From: Pontimonas sp964350865
GTDB taxonomy: Bacteria; Actinomycetota; Actinomycetes; Actinomycetales; Microbacteriaceae
Length of the DNA: 64,000 nt
Direction of reading: 5' to 3'
Assembly: GCA_964350865.1 (NCBI GenBank)
Contig: CAYGLJ010000001.1
Location: 12,436-76,435 of the forward strand
The position numbers and the translations under genes are program-made. This document shows positions 41,775 through 50,255 of the stretch, one piece after another. Position 1 is the stretch's first letter; each line of letters begins with the position of its first letter. The notes below the pieces were generated by a model. The model had not been told where the DNA came from, searched no databases, and was given only the letters and a program-made list of their open reading frames with translations.

Positions 41775-42824
41775 CTAGCTCTCGAGATCCGTTGAGGGTG
41801 GAGTCAGCTCCTCCTCAGCCTCGAGGGTGACGTTGATTCCCTGGTTGAGCTCAGACACCTCGTCATTCAACGTCGTGAGCTCCTCTAGAAGAGCGTTGTA
41901 TTCGGTGATCCTCGTTTGCAGCGTGATTCGCATTGCTTCGAGGCGCTCCTGCCGCTCCACCAGCTCTGCCCTCGTGGCTTCGAACTGTGATTTCGAGGGG
42001 AAGGCCCCGGGAGTGGAGGCTTTCTCGTTGAAGGCCACAATGTCTCCCGCCAGCACCCGAGATGTTTCCTCGTAGGTGAAGCGCAACCCTTCAATTTCGG
42101 CGTTTCGAGACGACAGTTCGTTACTGAGCTGTTCGAGCTCTGCTTGGAGAGTGTCAAAGACTCGATAGACCCGATCTGCAAGATCCACGACGAGTGAGCG
42201 ATCCGCGAAATACTTCGCGTAGTGGGCTTCTAGTGCCGCGGGAATCTCTCGAATCTCGGTGCCGATAATCGAGTAGAGCTCGGGAAGCCTGGACGCAGGG
42301 TTGTCAGCCTCATAGCTTGCCATCCGCTCGATCAGAGGGTGGTCGGGGCCGAGCGCTGCGTAAGCCTCCTCGAGAAGTGGTGCCACAGCATTTCGCTCCT
42401 CCGTGGTTTTTCTAAACCACACCGCGTGCAACATTTCGTGGGCGGCAACCACGGGCTCGATGCTCTCCAAGCGCGGGTCCGTCACGTCGTAGAGGTAAAT
42501 GCGGGAATCGCGAGTGGTGTAACACCCGAGAACCCCGATGCCTGGCTCGTTGCGGGTGCAGTAGCGGTCAAACTCATACGCCGGCACCACGCGAGGCAGC
42601 GAAGTTCTCAGATACAAAGATCCTTGGTCAGACAACCCTGCCTGGTCGATGTAGGAGGCAATGTTCTCAGGAGTCTCGAATTGGTAAGCCACAAGCTGGT
42701 CTTTGATCATCCTCTGGTTGTCGACAACCCAGAGAGCACCCCAAGCCGCGCCACCTTGGAGTGCGAGCGCGCCAAGGGCGAGCAGGGCGATGCCTGCTCG
42801 AAGAATCCTCGATCCGATGCTCAC
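41775..42824 (-). CDS. membrane-anchored HExxH protein with coiled-coil C-terminus, unknown
   Basis: 349 residues. A single N-terminal hydrophobic segment (about 9-33) should anchor or export it. Residues 80-200 carry HEMLH (129-133), a candidate zinc-metalloprotease motif, with a possible third ligand Glu182 or Glu190 in PELYSIIGTE, and two Cys (89, 101) that could form a disulfide outside the cell. Residues about 210-335 are a long heptad-rich coiled coil, ending in an acidic tail. No family was recognised. GTG start with AAAGGG upstream. It is divergent from the zinc-ribbon/FHA gene, with a 128-base shared region. Confidence 0.7.
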   Translation of the reverse strand: MSIGSRILRAGIALLALGALALQGGAAWGALWVVDNQRMIKDQLVAYQFETPENIASYIDQAGLSDQGSLYLRTSLPRVVPAYEFDRYCTRNEPGIGVLGCYTTRDSRIYLYDVTDPRLESIEPVVAAHEMLHAVWFRKTTEERNAVAPLLEEAYAALGPDHPLIERMASYEADNPASRLPELYSIIGTEIREIPAALEAHYAKYFADRSLVVDLADRVYRVFDTLQAELEQLSNELSSRNAEIEGLRFTYEETSRVLAGDIVAFNEKASTPGAFPSKSQFEATRAELVERQERLEAMRITLQTRITEYNALLEELTTLNDEVSELNQGINVTLEAEEELTPPSTDLES

Positions 42825-42938
42825 ACTGGACCCTTTCTCAGCTCCACCATTGTCCTCGAGTTAACCCAGAAAAACCTGGTGTCGAGTGCGCGTGGCGATA
42901 CCTCGTGTGTGCTCCCTGGAAGGCCAGGCGATGCTGTG

Positions 42939-42944
42939 TAGCCT
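42939..42944 (+). promoter_or_regulatory. -10 element of the zinc-ribbon/FHA-like gene
   Basis: TAGCCT ends 8 bases before the ATG at 42953. An imperfect hairpin lies upstream at 42855-42886 (CTCGA/TCGAG outer, CCAG/CTGG inner arms). Confidence 0.45.
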
Positions 42945-42952
42945 GACCTTCG

Positions 42953-43669
42953 ATGAGTCTTTTCGACGCCCAGGCTGTAACACCTCCTGCCCCATGCAGT
43001 CGGTGTGGCGAAGCGGTGCCAGCGTCCAGTCTTTTCTGCCCACAGTGTGGACAGTCGATGGTTCGACCCAAACCGGCACCGCCTACTCCCGAACCTGCTG
43101 CTGCGGAGGCGCCACGTGAGGACTCCTCTGTCACGCCCGACGAACCGGACACTCTTTCCAAAGCCACAGGCTGGCTTCGTCGCAGCCTGAACTTGGGGAA
43201 GAAATCCGATATCCAGCCTGAGCCAGAAGCCAGTGAATCCCTCTCCGCTCCCGAGGAGGAGCCCACTCAAGTCATGTCGCTGTTTGATATTGAGGAGGCC
43301 GAGCGGGTAGCGACTCAGAAGCCTCGAACCCAGCGCACACCTATTCGTTTTGTACTCAAGTTTTCCCACGGCCCCCAGGTCACGGTGGGGGAGATGGCAG
43401 GAATTATCGGGGTCAAACCCGTGAGTGACCAGGACTCCTCTGACATTCAACGCATCACGGTGGATGACGACACTGACACCGTCGCACCGGAGCACCTCGA
43501 GTTTGGCGTCAAGAATGGTGTGTTCTGGGTCAAAGACTTGAAGACTGTCAATGGCACCGTCGTGGAAGAACCCGGCGCCAGGGCTCTGCAGTGCATTCCG
43601 TATGACACCTATTCTTTGGTGCGGGGCTCCACGGTCACCCTCGGGTCGCTCTCTTTCACCCTGCACTAA
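42953..43669 (+). CDS. zinc-ribbon protein with degenerate FHA domain
   Basis: 238 residues. Cys15, 18, 29 and 32 form a CxxC-x10-CxxC zinc ribbon. A Pro/Glu-rich linker follows, containing EPTQVMSLFD with Thr105 in a TQV context like known Ser/Thr-kinase sites on actinobacterial FHA proteins. Residues about 130-238 are FHA-like: HLEFGVKNGVFWVKDLKTVNGT (His181, Asn200-Gly-Thr) is recognisable, but the phosphothreonine-binding Arg and Ser appear to be lost (IIGVKP, VAPEH). MSLFD occurs both at the N-terminus and after Thr105. It lies 90 bases before a tandem FtsK/EccC ATPase gene and probably acts with it. Confidence 0.75.
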   Translation: MSLFDAQAVTPPAPCSRCGEAVPASSLFCPQCGQSMVRPKPAPPTPEPAAAEAPREDSSVTPDEPDTLSKATGWLRRSLNLGKKSDIQPEPEASESLSAPEEEPTQVMSLFDIEEAERVATQKPRTQRTPIRFVLKFSHGPQVTVGEMAGIIGVKPVSDQDSSDIQRITVDDDTDTVAPEHLEFGVKNGVFWVKDLKTVNGTVVEEPGARALQCIPYDTYSLVRGSTVTLGSLSFTLH

Positions 43670-43758
43670 AGCTGTCCCCACTCCTTCGCTCATCGGAGAT
43701 TTATCTGGAGATGCCGGGCGCGGGCTGAAAATCCGAGGCACCATGCTCTACTGCCTCG

Positions 43759-46161
43759 GTGCCCACCCTTCAGGTTCCCAAGCCTCCGGATCCCTTGACC
43801 CCCACACCCCTGCCCTGGATCGCCGCGGTGACACCGGTCATCCTGGCGCTGGCGATGTCCGTGATCTTCCAGCAGGTTCTTGCGCTCATCATGGGTCTAC
43901 TCGGTCCTGCCATGGTCTTGGGTAGTTGGTATGAATCTCGCCGGCAAGCCTCTCGGGCTCAGCAGCGCGAGCTCGACCAGTACTCAGTGGCGAAGGCACA
44001 GTACGCGCAGGAAGTCTCGGATATTCGCTCACACGAGAAGGCTCGCGCTCTCGCGCTCCTTCCCCCCATCTTGGAGGCGGCTTCACAGCCATTGTGGAGA
44101 CGAACCGCATTGGTCGAGCACGGCTGTCGAATTGGGCTCGGGTGGGCACACTTTCCCGAGGGACACGCTCTCTGGGGGACACCGGGGATGGCTGGGATGC
44201 CCAGTGTTGTGGACCCACACCAGAGCATCACTCTCGTGGGTGACGAGTCCTGGGAAGGGCTGTGGCGGACACTTGCGGTGAGCTGGACCCTGGCGGGGGC
44301 TGCGGCTCTCCGTCTCAATCTCCGCGGCGAGATTCCGCGCACCGTGACGGGCCTATCGGATGCCCACTGGGTAGCCACACTCGAGGAGGTCCCTGAAGAG
44401 TGTGTCGTCGTGATTGTGGGGGGCAACAACCCCACGGTGGAGGTTCGGTCAGCTGGAGTGACGTCGTTTTCCACTGTTCCGGATCAGCTGTCAATCGCAC
44501 AAGCTCTCTGGATTCTCCGTCGCTCTGGCGCACTGGAAGACGCGCGGAGTGAGGACGTTTCAGGTGATGTGAGTCCAAGAAAGACACTTCGGTGCTCTCT
44601 TTCCCCGACTTCACCGCAGTGGGATCTCGTCCGAGAGGGTCCTCATGCGGTGGTGTGGGGAGCGACGGGCAGTGGGAAAAGTGTGACCGTAACGTCGCTC
44701 ATGCACAGCCTTGCCCAGCGGTACTCGCCGGAGTCTCTGGTGTGTGTGCTCATTGATTTCAAAGGAGGAGCAGGTTTGCGTACCCTCCAGGATCTTCCCC
44801 ACACAATCGGGTCCATTACCGATATGGACGGGGCGGGAGCGTCCCGTGCTCTTGTCGGATTGCACTCAGAGCTATTGCGGCGAGAGAGGATCCTCCACAC
44901 CCACGGTGTTTCCGACATATCGGAGCTGGCGGACGAGGTGTCGCTACCTCGCCTGGTCGTGGTGATCGATGAGGCCGCTTGGCTCCTCGCCAATTTTCCG
45001 GCTTTTTCCGCTGCACTGTCAGATGTGCTGGCCAGAGGGCGATCTTTAGGCGTCCACGTCATCATTTCCACTCAACGGGTGACGGGAGTTCTTTCGCACG
45101 CCATGATGGCAAATATTTCTCTGCGCATCTGCGGAAGGGTTATCGATGAGGCAGATGCACTTTCCTGGATTCCCGACCTTTCCGTCCCTATGCGTGACAG
45201 AGTTCGACATCTCGAACCAGGGGAGGTAATTCTTGCCGGAGCCTCCCTGAAGCCATCGCTTCATAGTGTCGCTCCCATCGACGGGCCAGGTTCACCGGGT
45301 GAACGCTCGGCCTGGCGAGTTTGGGCCGACCCGCTTCCTCAAGAGGTGGCGCTCACCGAGGAGAGCTGGGGTCTCGTCGATGATGTTCCCGCAGGTATCC
45401 ATCGAGCTCTCCGCCGAGACGATACCCCGCCGGCGTCGTGCCTCGTAGTGGGGGATGCCGGGAGCGGGAGGACCACAACACTACTCACGCTGGCCAGCAT
45501 GAGAACCGGCGTTTGCCGCGCCCCGCAGCATCCTTTCTTACTCTGGTTTTGGTGGACGCATGGCGCGAGGGAGGGGACGATCGTGCTTGATGATCTTGAC
45601 CTCACTCTCTCCCTTGCGGGGGAGGAAGGGGCGCATGTTCTGCTCGAACTCTTGCAGGGCAGCCGATCACCACTATTGATGTCGATAAGGCCTGACTCTC
45701 GACACCAGCGAGCAATAGCTCGGGTGGCGGAGGACACAATCGTGTTAGCGGTGGCAAAGACTGAGGCTAGAGAGGCCCTGGGCGGGATTGCCTCAGCCGT
45801 TCCCGGACGCGCCCGCTATCGCGAGGAGACGGTGCACATTGCTCGCGGAGCCACGTGGCTCGAGGAGGCTGAGTGCCCTCGAGTTATTCCCGAGAGTGGC
45901 GCCTGTGTGATTACTCGGTCTCCCGAATCGTGGTCCGGGGCGCCCATCGCGCTGGTGTTGTCGCCTGAGGAGTTGGCGCGACGCTGGCATGAGGTTGCCG
46001 ATCGGGGTGACATCATTCTCGATGGCGTAAGCCCGAGCGATATCCGTGGAGCGACCTTAGGGCGCATTCACCTGCCTCCACTACCCGTCCCTGAACCTGT
46101 CCTTCTGGTGTGGCGGAAGGACAAGTTCCAGATGACGTCTAGAGCCTGGTGGAAGGCGTGA
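43759..46161 (+). CDS. FtsK/SpoIIIE-type ATPase, EccC/EssC-like, possible type VII-like secretion motor
   Basis: About 800 residues. Two hydrophobic segments near the N-terminus (about 19-55) anchor it, then a cytoplasmic region. The first FtsK domain has Walker A GATGSGKS (301-308) and Walker B LVVVIDEAA (399-407), with STQRVTG following as in EccC/EssC ATPases. A second domain has an altered Walker A, GDAGSGRT (565-572, Lys replaced by Arg), and Walker B TIVLDDLD, so it may bind but not hydrolyse ATP. No WXG100 protein, EccB/EccD or other secretion gene is adjacent. The start is uncertain: GTG 43759 lacks a clear ribosome binding site, and an in-frame stop at 43726-43728 limits extension. 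It overlaps ald by 23 bases at its convergent end. Confidence 0.75.
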   Translation: MPTLQVPKPPDPLTPTPLPWIAAVTPVILALAMSVIFQQVLALIMGLLGPAMVLGSWYESRRQASRAQQRELDQYSVAKAQYAQEVSDIRSHEKARALALLPPILEAASQPLWRRTALVEHGCRIGLGWAHFPEGHALWGTPGMAGMPSVVDPHQSITLVGDESWEGLWRTLAVSWTLAGAAALRLNLRGEIPRTVTGLSDAHWVATLEEVPEECVVVIVGGNNPTVEVRSAGVTSFSTVPDQLSIAQALWILRRSGALEDARSEDVSGDVSPRKTLRCSLSPTSPQWDLVREGPHAVVWGATGSGKSVTVTSLMHSLAQRYSPESLVCVLIDFKGGAGLRTLQDLPHTIGSITDMDGAGASRALVGLHSELLRRERILHTHGVSDISELADEVSLPRLVVVIDEAAWLLANFPAFSAALSDVLARGRSLGVHVIISTQRVTGVLSHAMMANISLRICGRVIDEADALSWIPDLSVPMRDRVRHLEPGEVILAGASLKPSLHSVAPIDGPGSPGERSAWRVWADPLPQEVALTEESWGLVDDVPAGIHRALRRDDTPPASCLVVGDAGSGRTTTLLTLASMRTGVCRAPQHPFLLWFWWTHGAREGTIVLDDLDLTLSLAGEEGAHVLLELLQGSRSPLLMSIRPDSRHQRAIARVAEDTIVLAVAKTEAREALGGIASAVPGRARYREETVHIARGATWLEEAECPRVIPESGACVITRSPESWSGAPIALVLSPEELARRWHEVADRGDIILDGVSPSDIRGATLGRIHLPPLPVPEPVLLVWRKDKFQMTSRAWWKA

Positions 46162-47251
46162 CCGCGTCAATGCCGTGAGCGACTCCCACGGCTTCGTTGG
46201 TCAAGATGCCTGCGTCAGTGTTCAACCCCAAGGCCAGCCCCGCGTCCTCGGACAGCGCCTTCTTCCAGCCTTTATTGGCCAGAGCGTTGACATAGCGCAT
46301 GGTGGCGTTGGTCAGCGCGACCGTGGAGGTCTGGGGCACAGCACCAGGCATGTTGGCCACGCAGTAATACGTGCTGCCGTGAACCTCAAAGGTTGGGTCA
46401 GCGTGAGTGGTCGGTTTGGAGCCTTCGAAGCATCCACCCTGGTCCACAGCAATGTCGACCAAGACGCTTCCTGGCTTCATCCGGGAGACCAAGTCAAGCG
46501 AGACGAGCTTGGGGGCTTTTGCTCCAGGAATGAGAACTGAGCCTATGACGAGATCAGCGGCAAGACAGGCCCGCTCAATTTCGAGGGAGTTGGAAGCTGC
46601 CGTCTTGATGCGCCCTGCGTAGAGAGCATCAAGCTCTTTGAGGCGCTGGAGGTTTGTGTCGAGGACCGTGACCTCGGCTCCGAGTCCCACTGCGACAGAC
46701 ACGGCGTTTGTCCCGGCAACTCCGCCACCGAGAACCACAACGTTGGCGGGCCTCGTTCCGGGGACACCGGGAACGAGAAGCCCCATTCCACCTGCTGGCT
46801 TCAGGAGGGTGGCAGCACCCACGATGGACGAGAGCCGGCCTGCAACCTCGCTCATGGGTGCAAGCAAAGGAAGACCACCGGTGGGGCCTTGCACTGTCTC
46901 GTAGGCGATGGAGGTCGTGCGCGCGTCGAGGAGTGCGCGTGTTAGCTCGGGCTCTGCCGCAAGGTGGAGGTAGGTGAAGAGCAGAAGGTCTGAGCGGAAG
47001 TACTGGTACTCACTCGCGATGGGTTCTTTGACTTTGACGACCATGTCAGCGGAGTTCCAAGCCGATGCCGCGTCAGGTGCGATGCTCGCACCCTCAGCGG
47101 CGTAGTCCTCGTCCGTGATTCCTGAGCCGAGTCCGGCACCAGTTTCAACGGTGACGTGGTGCCCGCCGGCCACAAGATCCCGCACCCCTGCCGGGGTCAT
47201 TGCAACTCGGAATTCGTTGTTCTTGATCTCGCGAATTACCGAAATCTTCAT
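46139..47251 (-). CDS. ald: alanine dehydrogenase
   Basis: Reversible NAD-dependent deamination of L-alanine to pyruvate. 370 residues: N-terminal REIKNNEFRVAMTP, substrate residues in VKVKEP and YLHLA, and Rossmann motif VVLGGGVAGTNAV. The ATG is preceded by GAGGTGA at a good distance. The upstream region carries an inverted repeat and three ATTGTG repeats, suggesting specific control, as by the Lrp-type AldR regulators known elsewhere; no such gene is adjacent. Confidence 0.96.
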   Translation of the reverse strand: MKISVIREIKNNEFRVAMTPAGVRDLVAGGHHVTVETGAGLGSGITDEDYAAEGASIAPDAASAWNSADMVVKVKEPIASEYQYFRSDLLLFTYLHLAAEPELTRALLDARTTSIAYETVQGPTGGLPLLAPMSEVAGRLSSIVGAATLLKPAGGMGLLVPGVPGTRPANVVVLGGGVAGTNAVSVAVGLGAEVTVLDTNLQRLKELDALYAGRIKTAASNSLEIERACLAADLVIGSVLIPGAKAPKLVSLDLVSRMKPGSVLVDIAVDQGGCFEGSKPTTHADPTFEVHGSTYYCVANMPGAVPQTSTVALTNATMRYVNALANKGWKKALSEDAGLALGLNTDAGILTNEAVGVAHGIDAVTPSTRL

Positions 47252-47265
47252 GACGTGTCACCTCA

Positions 47266-47300
47266 ATTGTGGGATTGTGTGGCTCGCACACTTCATTGTG
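47266..47300. promoter_or_regulatory. repeat cluster upstream of ald
   Basis: ATTGTG occurs at 47266-47271, 47274-47279 and 47295-47300, and GTGTG (47277-47281) and CACAC (47287-47291) form an inverted repeat around GCTCG. This is a candidate regulator site in the 91-base gap upstream of ald. Confidence 0.35.
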
Positions 47301-47342
47301 AGAGAGCCGGTCAGAACTCTAGAGAATCCTGCACCTCTGAGA

Positions 47343-48341
47343 CTATATACGGACTTCCAGGCCACCAATAATGGCGTCACCACCGGTCACGGGGTGAGCC
47401 ATTCGCTCCTTGAGGGCGGAGGCGTCTGCGGACGAAATAGCGCCCACGCTTTCCAGTGCAGACAGAGCAACGAGAGAGGTTGCTCTCATGGATCCATCCA
47501 TAATTTTCACGGCCACCGCCACTCCTGATGGGGTTCCAATCACCACAAGACCCTCGGCGCCGATCTTGGCAATTCCCCCCACAGTTTCGATAGTCACGGT
47601 GTTGTCGCGCCCCTCACCATCAATCGCCCAGGCGTTTTCCCGCACGGCCGCAGTCAACTGTTGTTCGTGGGGGGTCTGAGCACGGGCTACCTGCGCGATG
47701 GCGCGGGCAAGCCCGCGAAGACTGATTGCGTGCAGTGGTGCACCACAGCCGTCGTGGGAGGTGAAAGTGGGGGCTTCTCCCGCGTACCGAGTGATGAGCT
47801 CGGTAATGCTGCGCTGGAGCGGGTGCTCCATGCTGAGATAGTCCTCGGTGGAGTAGCCAGCATGGGCGCAGGCAGCGAGAAACCCCGCGTGCTTGCCTGA
47901 GCAATTCATCGCAAGGCGGCTGGGCTCTAGGCCCTCAGCTAAGAACTGGGCTCGCTCAGCATTCCCCAGTGGCAGGTCGTGAGGACACTGCAGGGATGAC
48001 TCTTCCAGACCAAAGTCGTGCAGAAAAGCCCGGACCGCGTCCCGGTGTCGTGTGGACCCAGAGTGGCTCGCGGTGGTCAGTGTGAGGTTCAGCGAACTGA
48101 GCTCAATACCCGTCTCGAGCACCGCAAGAGCTTGCAACGGCTTCAGTGTTGAACGCGGATACACAATCGCGTCAGGGTTGCCTCGCTCGAGCAGCGATGC
48201 CCCATTGTGGTCGACGACAGCAAGAATTCCGTGGTGGAGGGACTCTGTGTGGCCATCACGCACTAGCTCGGCGACAACGACACTGTCCTTGGCGCTGAGC
48301 CATGCACCAGCCACTGTGTTAGAGCGAGGCGAGTGCGTCAT
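47343..48341 (-). CDS. asparaginase family protein (Asparaginase_II)
   Basis: 332 residues of the family exemplified by the Rhizobium-type AnsA: RSTLKPLQALAVLETG, ASHSGSTRHRDAVRAFL, NCSGKHAGFLAACAHAGY and DGCGAPLHAISLRGLARA. The Ser-Lys pair in PRSTLKP and the NCSGKH cysteine are the presumed catalytic elements. Splits asparagine to aspartate and ammonia. The start at 48341 overlaps gabT by 23 bases; an in-frame GTG at 48314 is an alternative. Confidence 0.88.
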   Translation of the reverse strand: MTHSPRSNTVAGAWLSAKDSVVVAELVRDGHTESLHHGILAVVDHNGASLLERGNPDAIVYPRSTLKPLQALAVLETGIELSSLNLTLTTASHSGSTRHRDAVRAFLHDFGLEESSLQCPHDLPLGNAERAQFLAEGLEPSRLAMNCSGKHAGFLAACAHAGYSTEDYLSMEHPLQRSITELITRYAGEAPTFTSHDGCGAPLHAISLRGLARAIAQVARAQTPHEQQLTAAVRENAWAIDGEGRDNTVTIETVGGIAKIGAEGLVVIGTPSGVAVAVKIMDGSMRATSLVALSALESVGAISSADASALKERMAHPVTGGDAIIGGLEVRI

Positions 48342-49659
48342 CCATCACGCTGACAGCTTCAAGAAGCTGGTCGTCTGTGATTACCACGGGGGGCAAGAAT
48401 CGCAACACATTGCCGAAGGTTCCGGCGGTCAGGATCAGGACTCCAGCGTGCAAAGCGTGGGTTTGCACCGCCTTGGCGATCTCGGGGGCGGGCTTTCCGG
48501 TGGCAGGGTCAACGAACTCGATCGCGAGCATGGCTCCCATTCCTCGGACATCGCCAATGACCGGGTGCTTGGCCTGAAGATTGAGAAGCGCTGGCTTTAG
48601 CGTCTTTTCTACTCTCTTCGCCTCATTCAAGAGGCCACGCTTCTCAACCTCGGCGAACACGGCGACGACCGCTGCAGAGGACACAGGGTTTCCCCCGAAA
48701 GTTCCGCCCAAGCCACCGGGGTGCGAAGCATCCATAATCTCTGCACGTCCGGTAACGGCGGCGATGGGCATGCCGCCGCCGATGCCCTTAGCGCTGGTCA
48801 CCAGGTCTGGTTCAATACCAAAGTGCTCGCTGGCGAAGTAGGCCCCGGTGCGAGCCATTCCGCTTTGAACTTCGTCGGACACGTAGACGATGCCATTGGC
48901 GTGACACCAGTCCACCAGTGCTTGGAGGTAACCCTCGGCGGGGACAATGAAGCCACCCTCGCCCTGAACGGGCTCCACCACCAGGCAGGCAATCTGGCTT
49001 GCGCCGACGCGCTTCTCCAGGAAGGTGATGGTGCGCTCGGCTGCTTGGGCGCCCGAGAGCCCATCATGGAACGGGGAGGAGTTGGGGGCGTGGTGCACGG
49101 AGCCTGCGAGAGGGCCAAAGCCAGTGCCGTACGGGTGCATGTTGTAGTTCATGGCGGAGGTCAAGTTGGTGCGACCGTGATACCCGTGGTGCAACACGGC
49201 GACCTCAGTGCGACCCGTGTGCTTCCGGGCAATCTTGACCGCGTTTTCGACAGCCTCGGCTCCGGAGTTCACGAGCACCGACTTTTTCGCGAAGTTGCCG
49301 GGGGTATGTTTCGCCAGTAGCTCACAGACCTCGATGTAGGGCTCATAGCCTGCGACCGCAAAAAGTGTGTGGGTGACCTTGGATGCCTGATCCGCAACGG
49401 CCTGGACAACGGCGTCATTGGTGTGACCGACCGTCATCACCCCGATACCGCCGGTGAAATCAATAAAGCGGTTTCCATCGACGTCTTCGATGATTGCGTC
49501 ATGGGCGCTGGCTGCATAAATGGGGAAAGTGGCGGCAACCCCGGCGGACACAGTCTTGACGCGGCGCTCGTGCATTTCTTTCGAGCGAGGACCGGGAATC
49601 TCGGTGACAATGCGAGCAGAGGTGCTCGACGTGGGGGCGTGTGAAAGCGTGTCAGTCAT
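48319..49659 (-). CDS. gabT: 4-aminobutyrate aminotransferase
   Basis: Converts GABA and 2-oxoglutarate to succinate semialdehyde and glutamate. 446 residues, class III PLP enzyme: NSGAEAVENAVKIARKHTGR, HHGYHGRTNLT, VSDEVQSGMARTG and Schiff-base Lys291 in SAKGIGGGMPIAAV. It matches bacterial GabT through the full length. No gabD follows. It may finish the putrescine route encoded at 22.4-32.9 kb. Confidence 0.93.
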   Translation of the reverse strand: MTDTLSHAPTSSTSARIVTEIPGPRSKEMHERRVKTVSAGVAATFPIYAASAHDAIIEDVDGNRFIDFTGGIGVMTVGHTNDAVVQAVADQASKVTHTLFAVAGYEPYIEVCELLAKHTPGNFAKKSVLVNSGAEAVENAVKIARKHTGRTEVAVLHHGYHGRTNLTSAMNYNMHPYGTGFGPLAGSVHHAPNSSPFHDGLSGAQAAERTITFLEKRVGASQIACLVVEPVQGEGGFIVPAEGYLQALVDWCHANGIVYVSDEVQSGMARTGAYFASEHFGIEPDLVTSAKGIGGGMPIAAVTGRAEIMDASHPGGLGGTFGGNPVSSAAVVAVFAEVEKRGLLNEAKRVEKTLKPALLNLQAKHPVIGDVRGMGAMLAIEFVDPATGKPAPEIAKAVQTHALHAGVLILTAGTFGNVLRFLPPVVITDDQLLEAVSVMDDALASL

Positions 49660-49667
49660 AGCCCCTC

Positions 49668-49673
49668 AGTGTA
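49668..49673 (-). promoter_or_regulatory. -10 element of gabT
   Basis: TACACT on the minus strand, 8 bases before the ATG at 49659; GAGGGG lies between, so the message has no leader or a very short one. Confidence 0.45.
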
Positions 49674-49709
49674 GACCTGGAACCTTGTAAATCCTGGTCG
49701 ACGGGCGCC

Positions 49710-49715
49710 TAGAGT
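49710..49715 (+). promoter_or_regulatory. -10 element of the OsmC gene (leaderless)
   Basis: TAGAGT ends 6 bases before the ATG at 49722. It is divergent from the gabT promoter 37 bases away. Confidence 0.5.
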
Positions 49716-49721
49716 GGAAGC

Positions 49722-50195
49722 ATGAATCGCCATCACTTTCAGCTGGAAACCCTCTGGGTAGGAAATCAGGGAACCGGCACGAGTGACTACAAGGCGTACT
49801 CGCGAGCGCACGTGATTCGAGCCGACGGTAAGCATGAGATCCAGGGCTCTTCGGACAAAGCATTTCACGGTGATGTCACCCGGTGGAACCCTGAGGAGCT
49901 TTTGATTGCCGCACTTTCGCAGTGCCACATGCTGAGTTTTCTCCACGTCGCTCAAACGGCGGGTGTTGTTGTTGAACAGTACGAAGACCACGCGACAGGG
50001 GTCCTAGAAACCCGGTCGGATGGGTCTGGGCAGGTGACCGAGGTGACGCTTCGACCCCAGGTTGAGATTTCCGCGGGAGATGCAGGCATGGTCCCTGATC
50101 TTCACCATCGCGCGAGTCAATTGTGCTTTATTGCGAACTCAGTGAACTTTCTGGTGCAGCACGAGCCCGTCACGCGGGTGGCCTTCTCAGATTGA
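49722..50195 (+). CDS. OsmC-family peroxiredoxin-like protein
   Basis: 157 residues; the two redox cysteines of the OsmC/Ohr fold are Cys68 (LSQCHMLSFL) and Cys135 (SQLCFIANSVNF). The sequence KAFHGDVTRWNPEELLIAALSQCH is typical of the general OsmC-like subgroup rather than Ohr. Likely reduces organic hydroperoxides. It runs into the FKBP gene with a 60-base gap. Confidence 0.9.
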   Translation: MNRHHFQLETLWVGNQGTGTSDYKAYSRAHVIRADGKHEIQGSSDKAFHGDVTRWNPEELLIAALSQCHMLSFLHVAQTAGVVVEQYEDHATGVLETRSDGSGQVTEVTLRPQVEISAGDAGMVPDLHHRASQLCFIANSVNFLVQHEPVTRVAFSD

Positions 50196-50255
50196 TTGCA
50201 TAGGAGAGACCTGTCAGGATGGGCTGGTTCTTCTGCCCTCATCGAAAGGCTTCTG

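Noticed and set aside
43551..43925. Plus-strand frame bridging the zinc-ribbon/FHA gene and the ATPase gene
   Set aside because: It is out of frame with both genes and reads as low-complexity sequence; no sign that it is the missing ATPase N-terminus.
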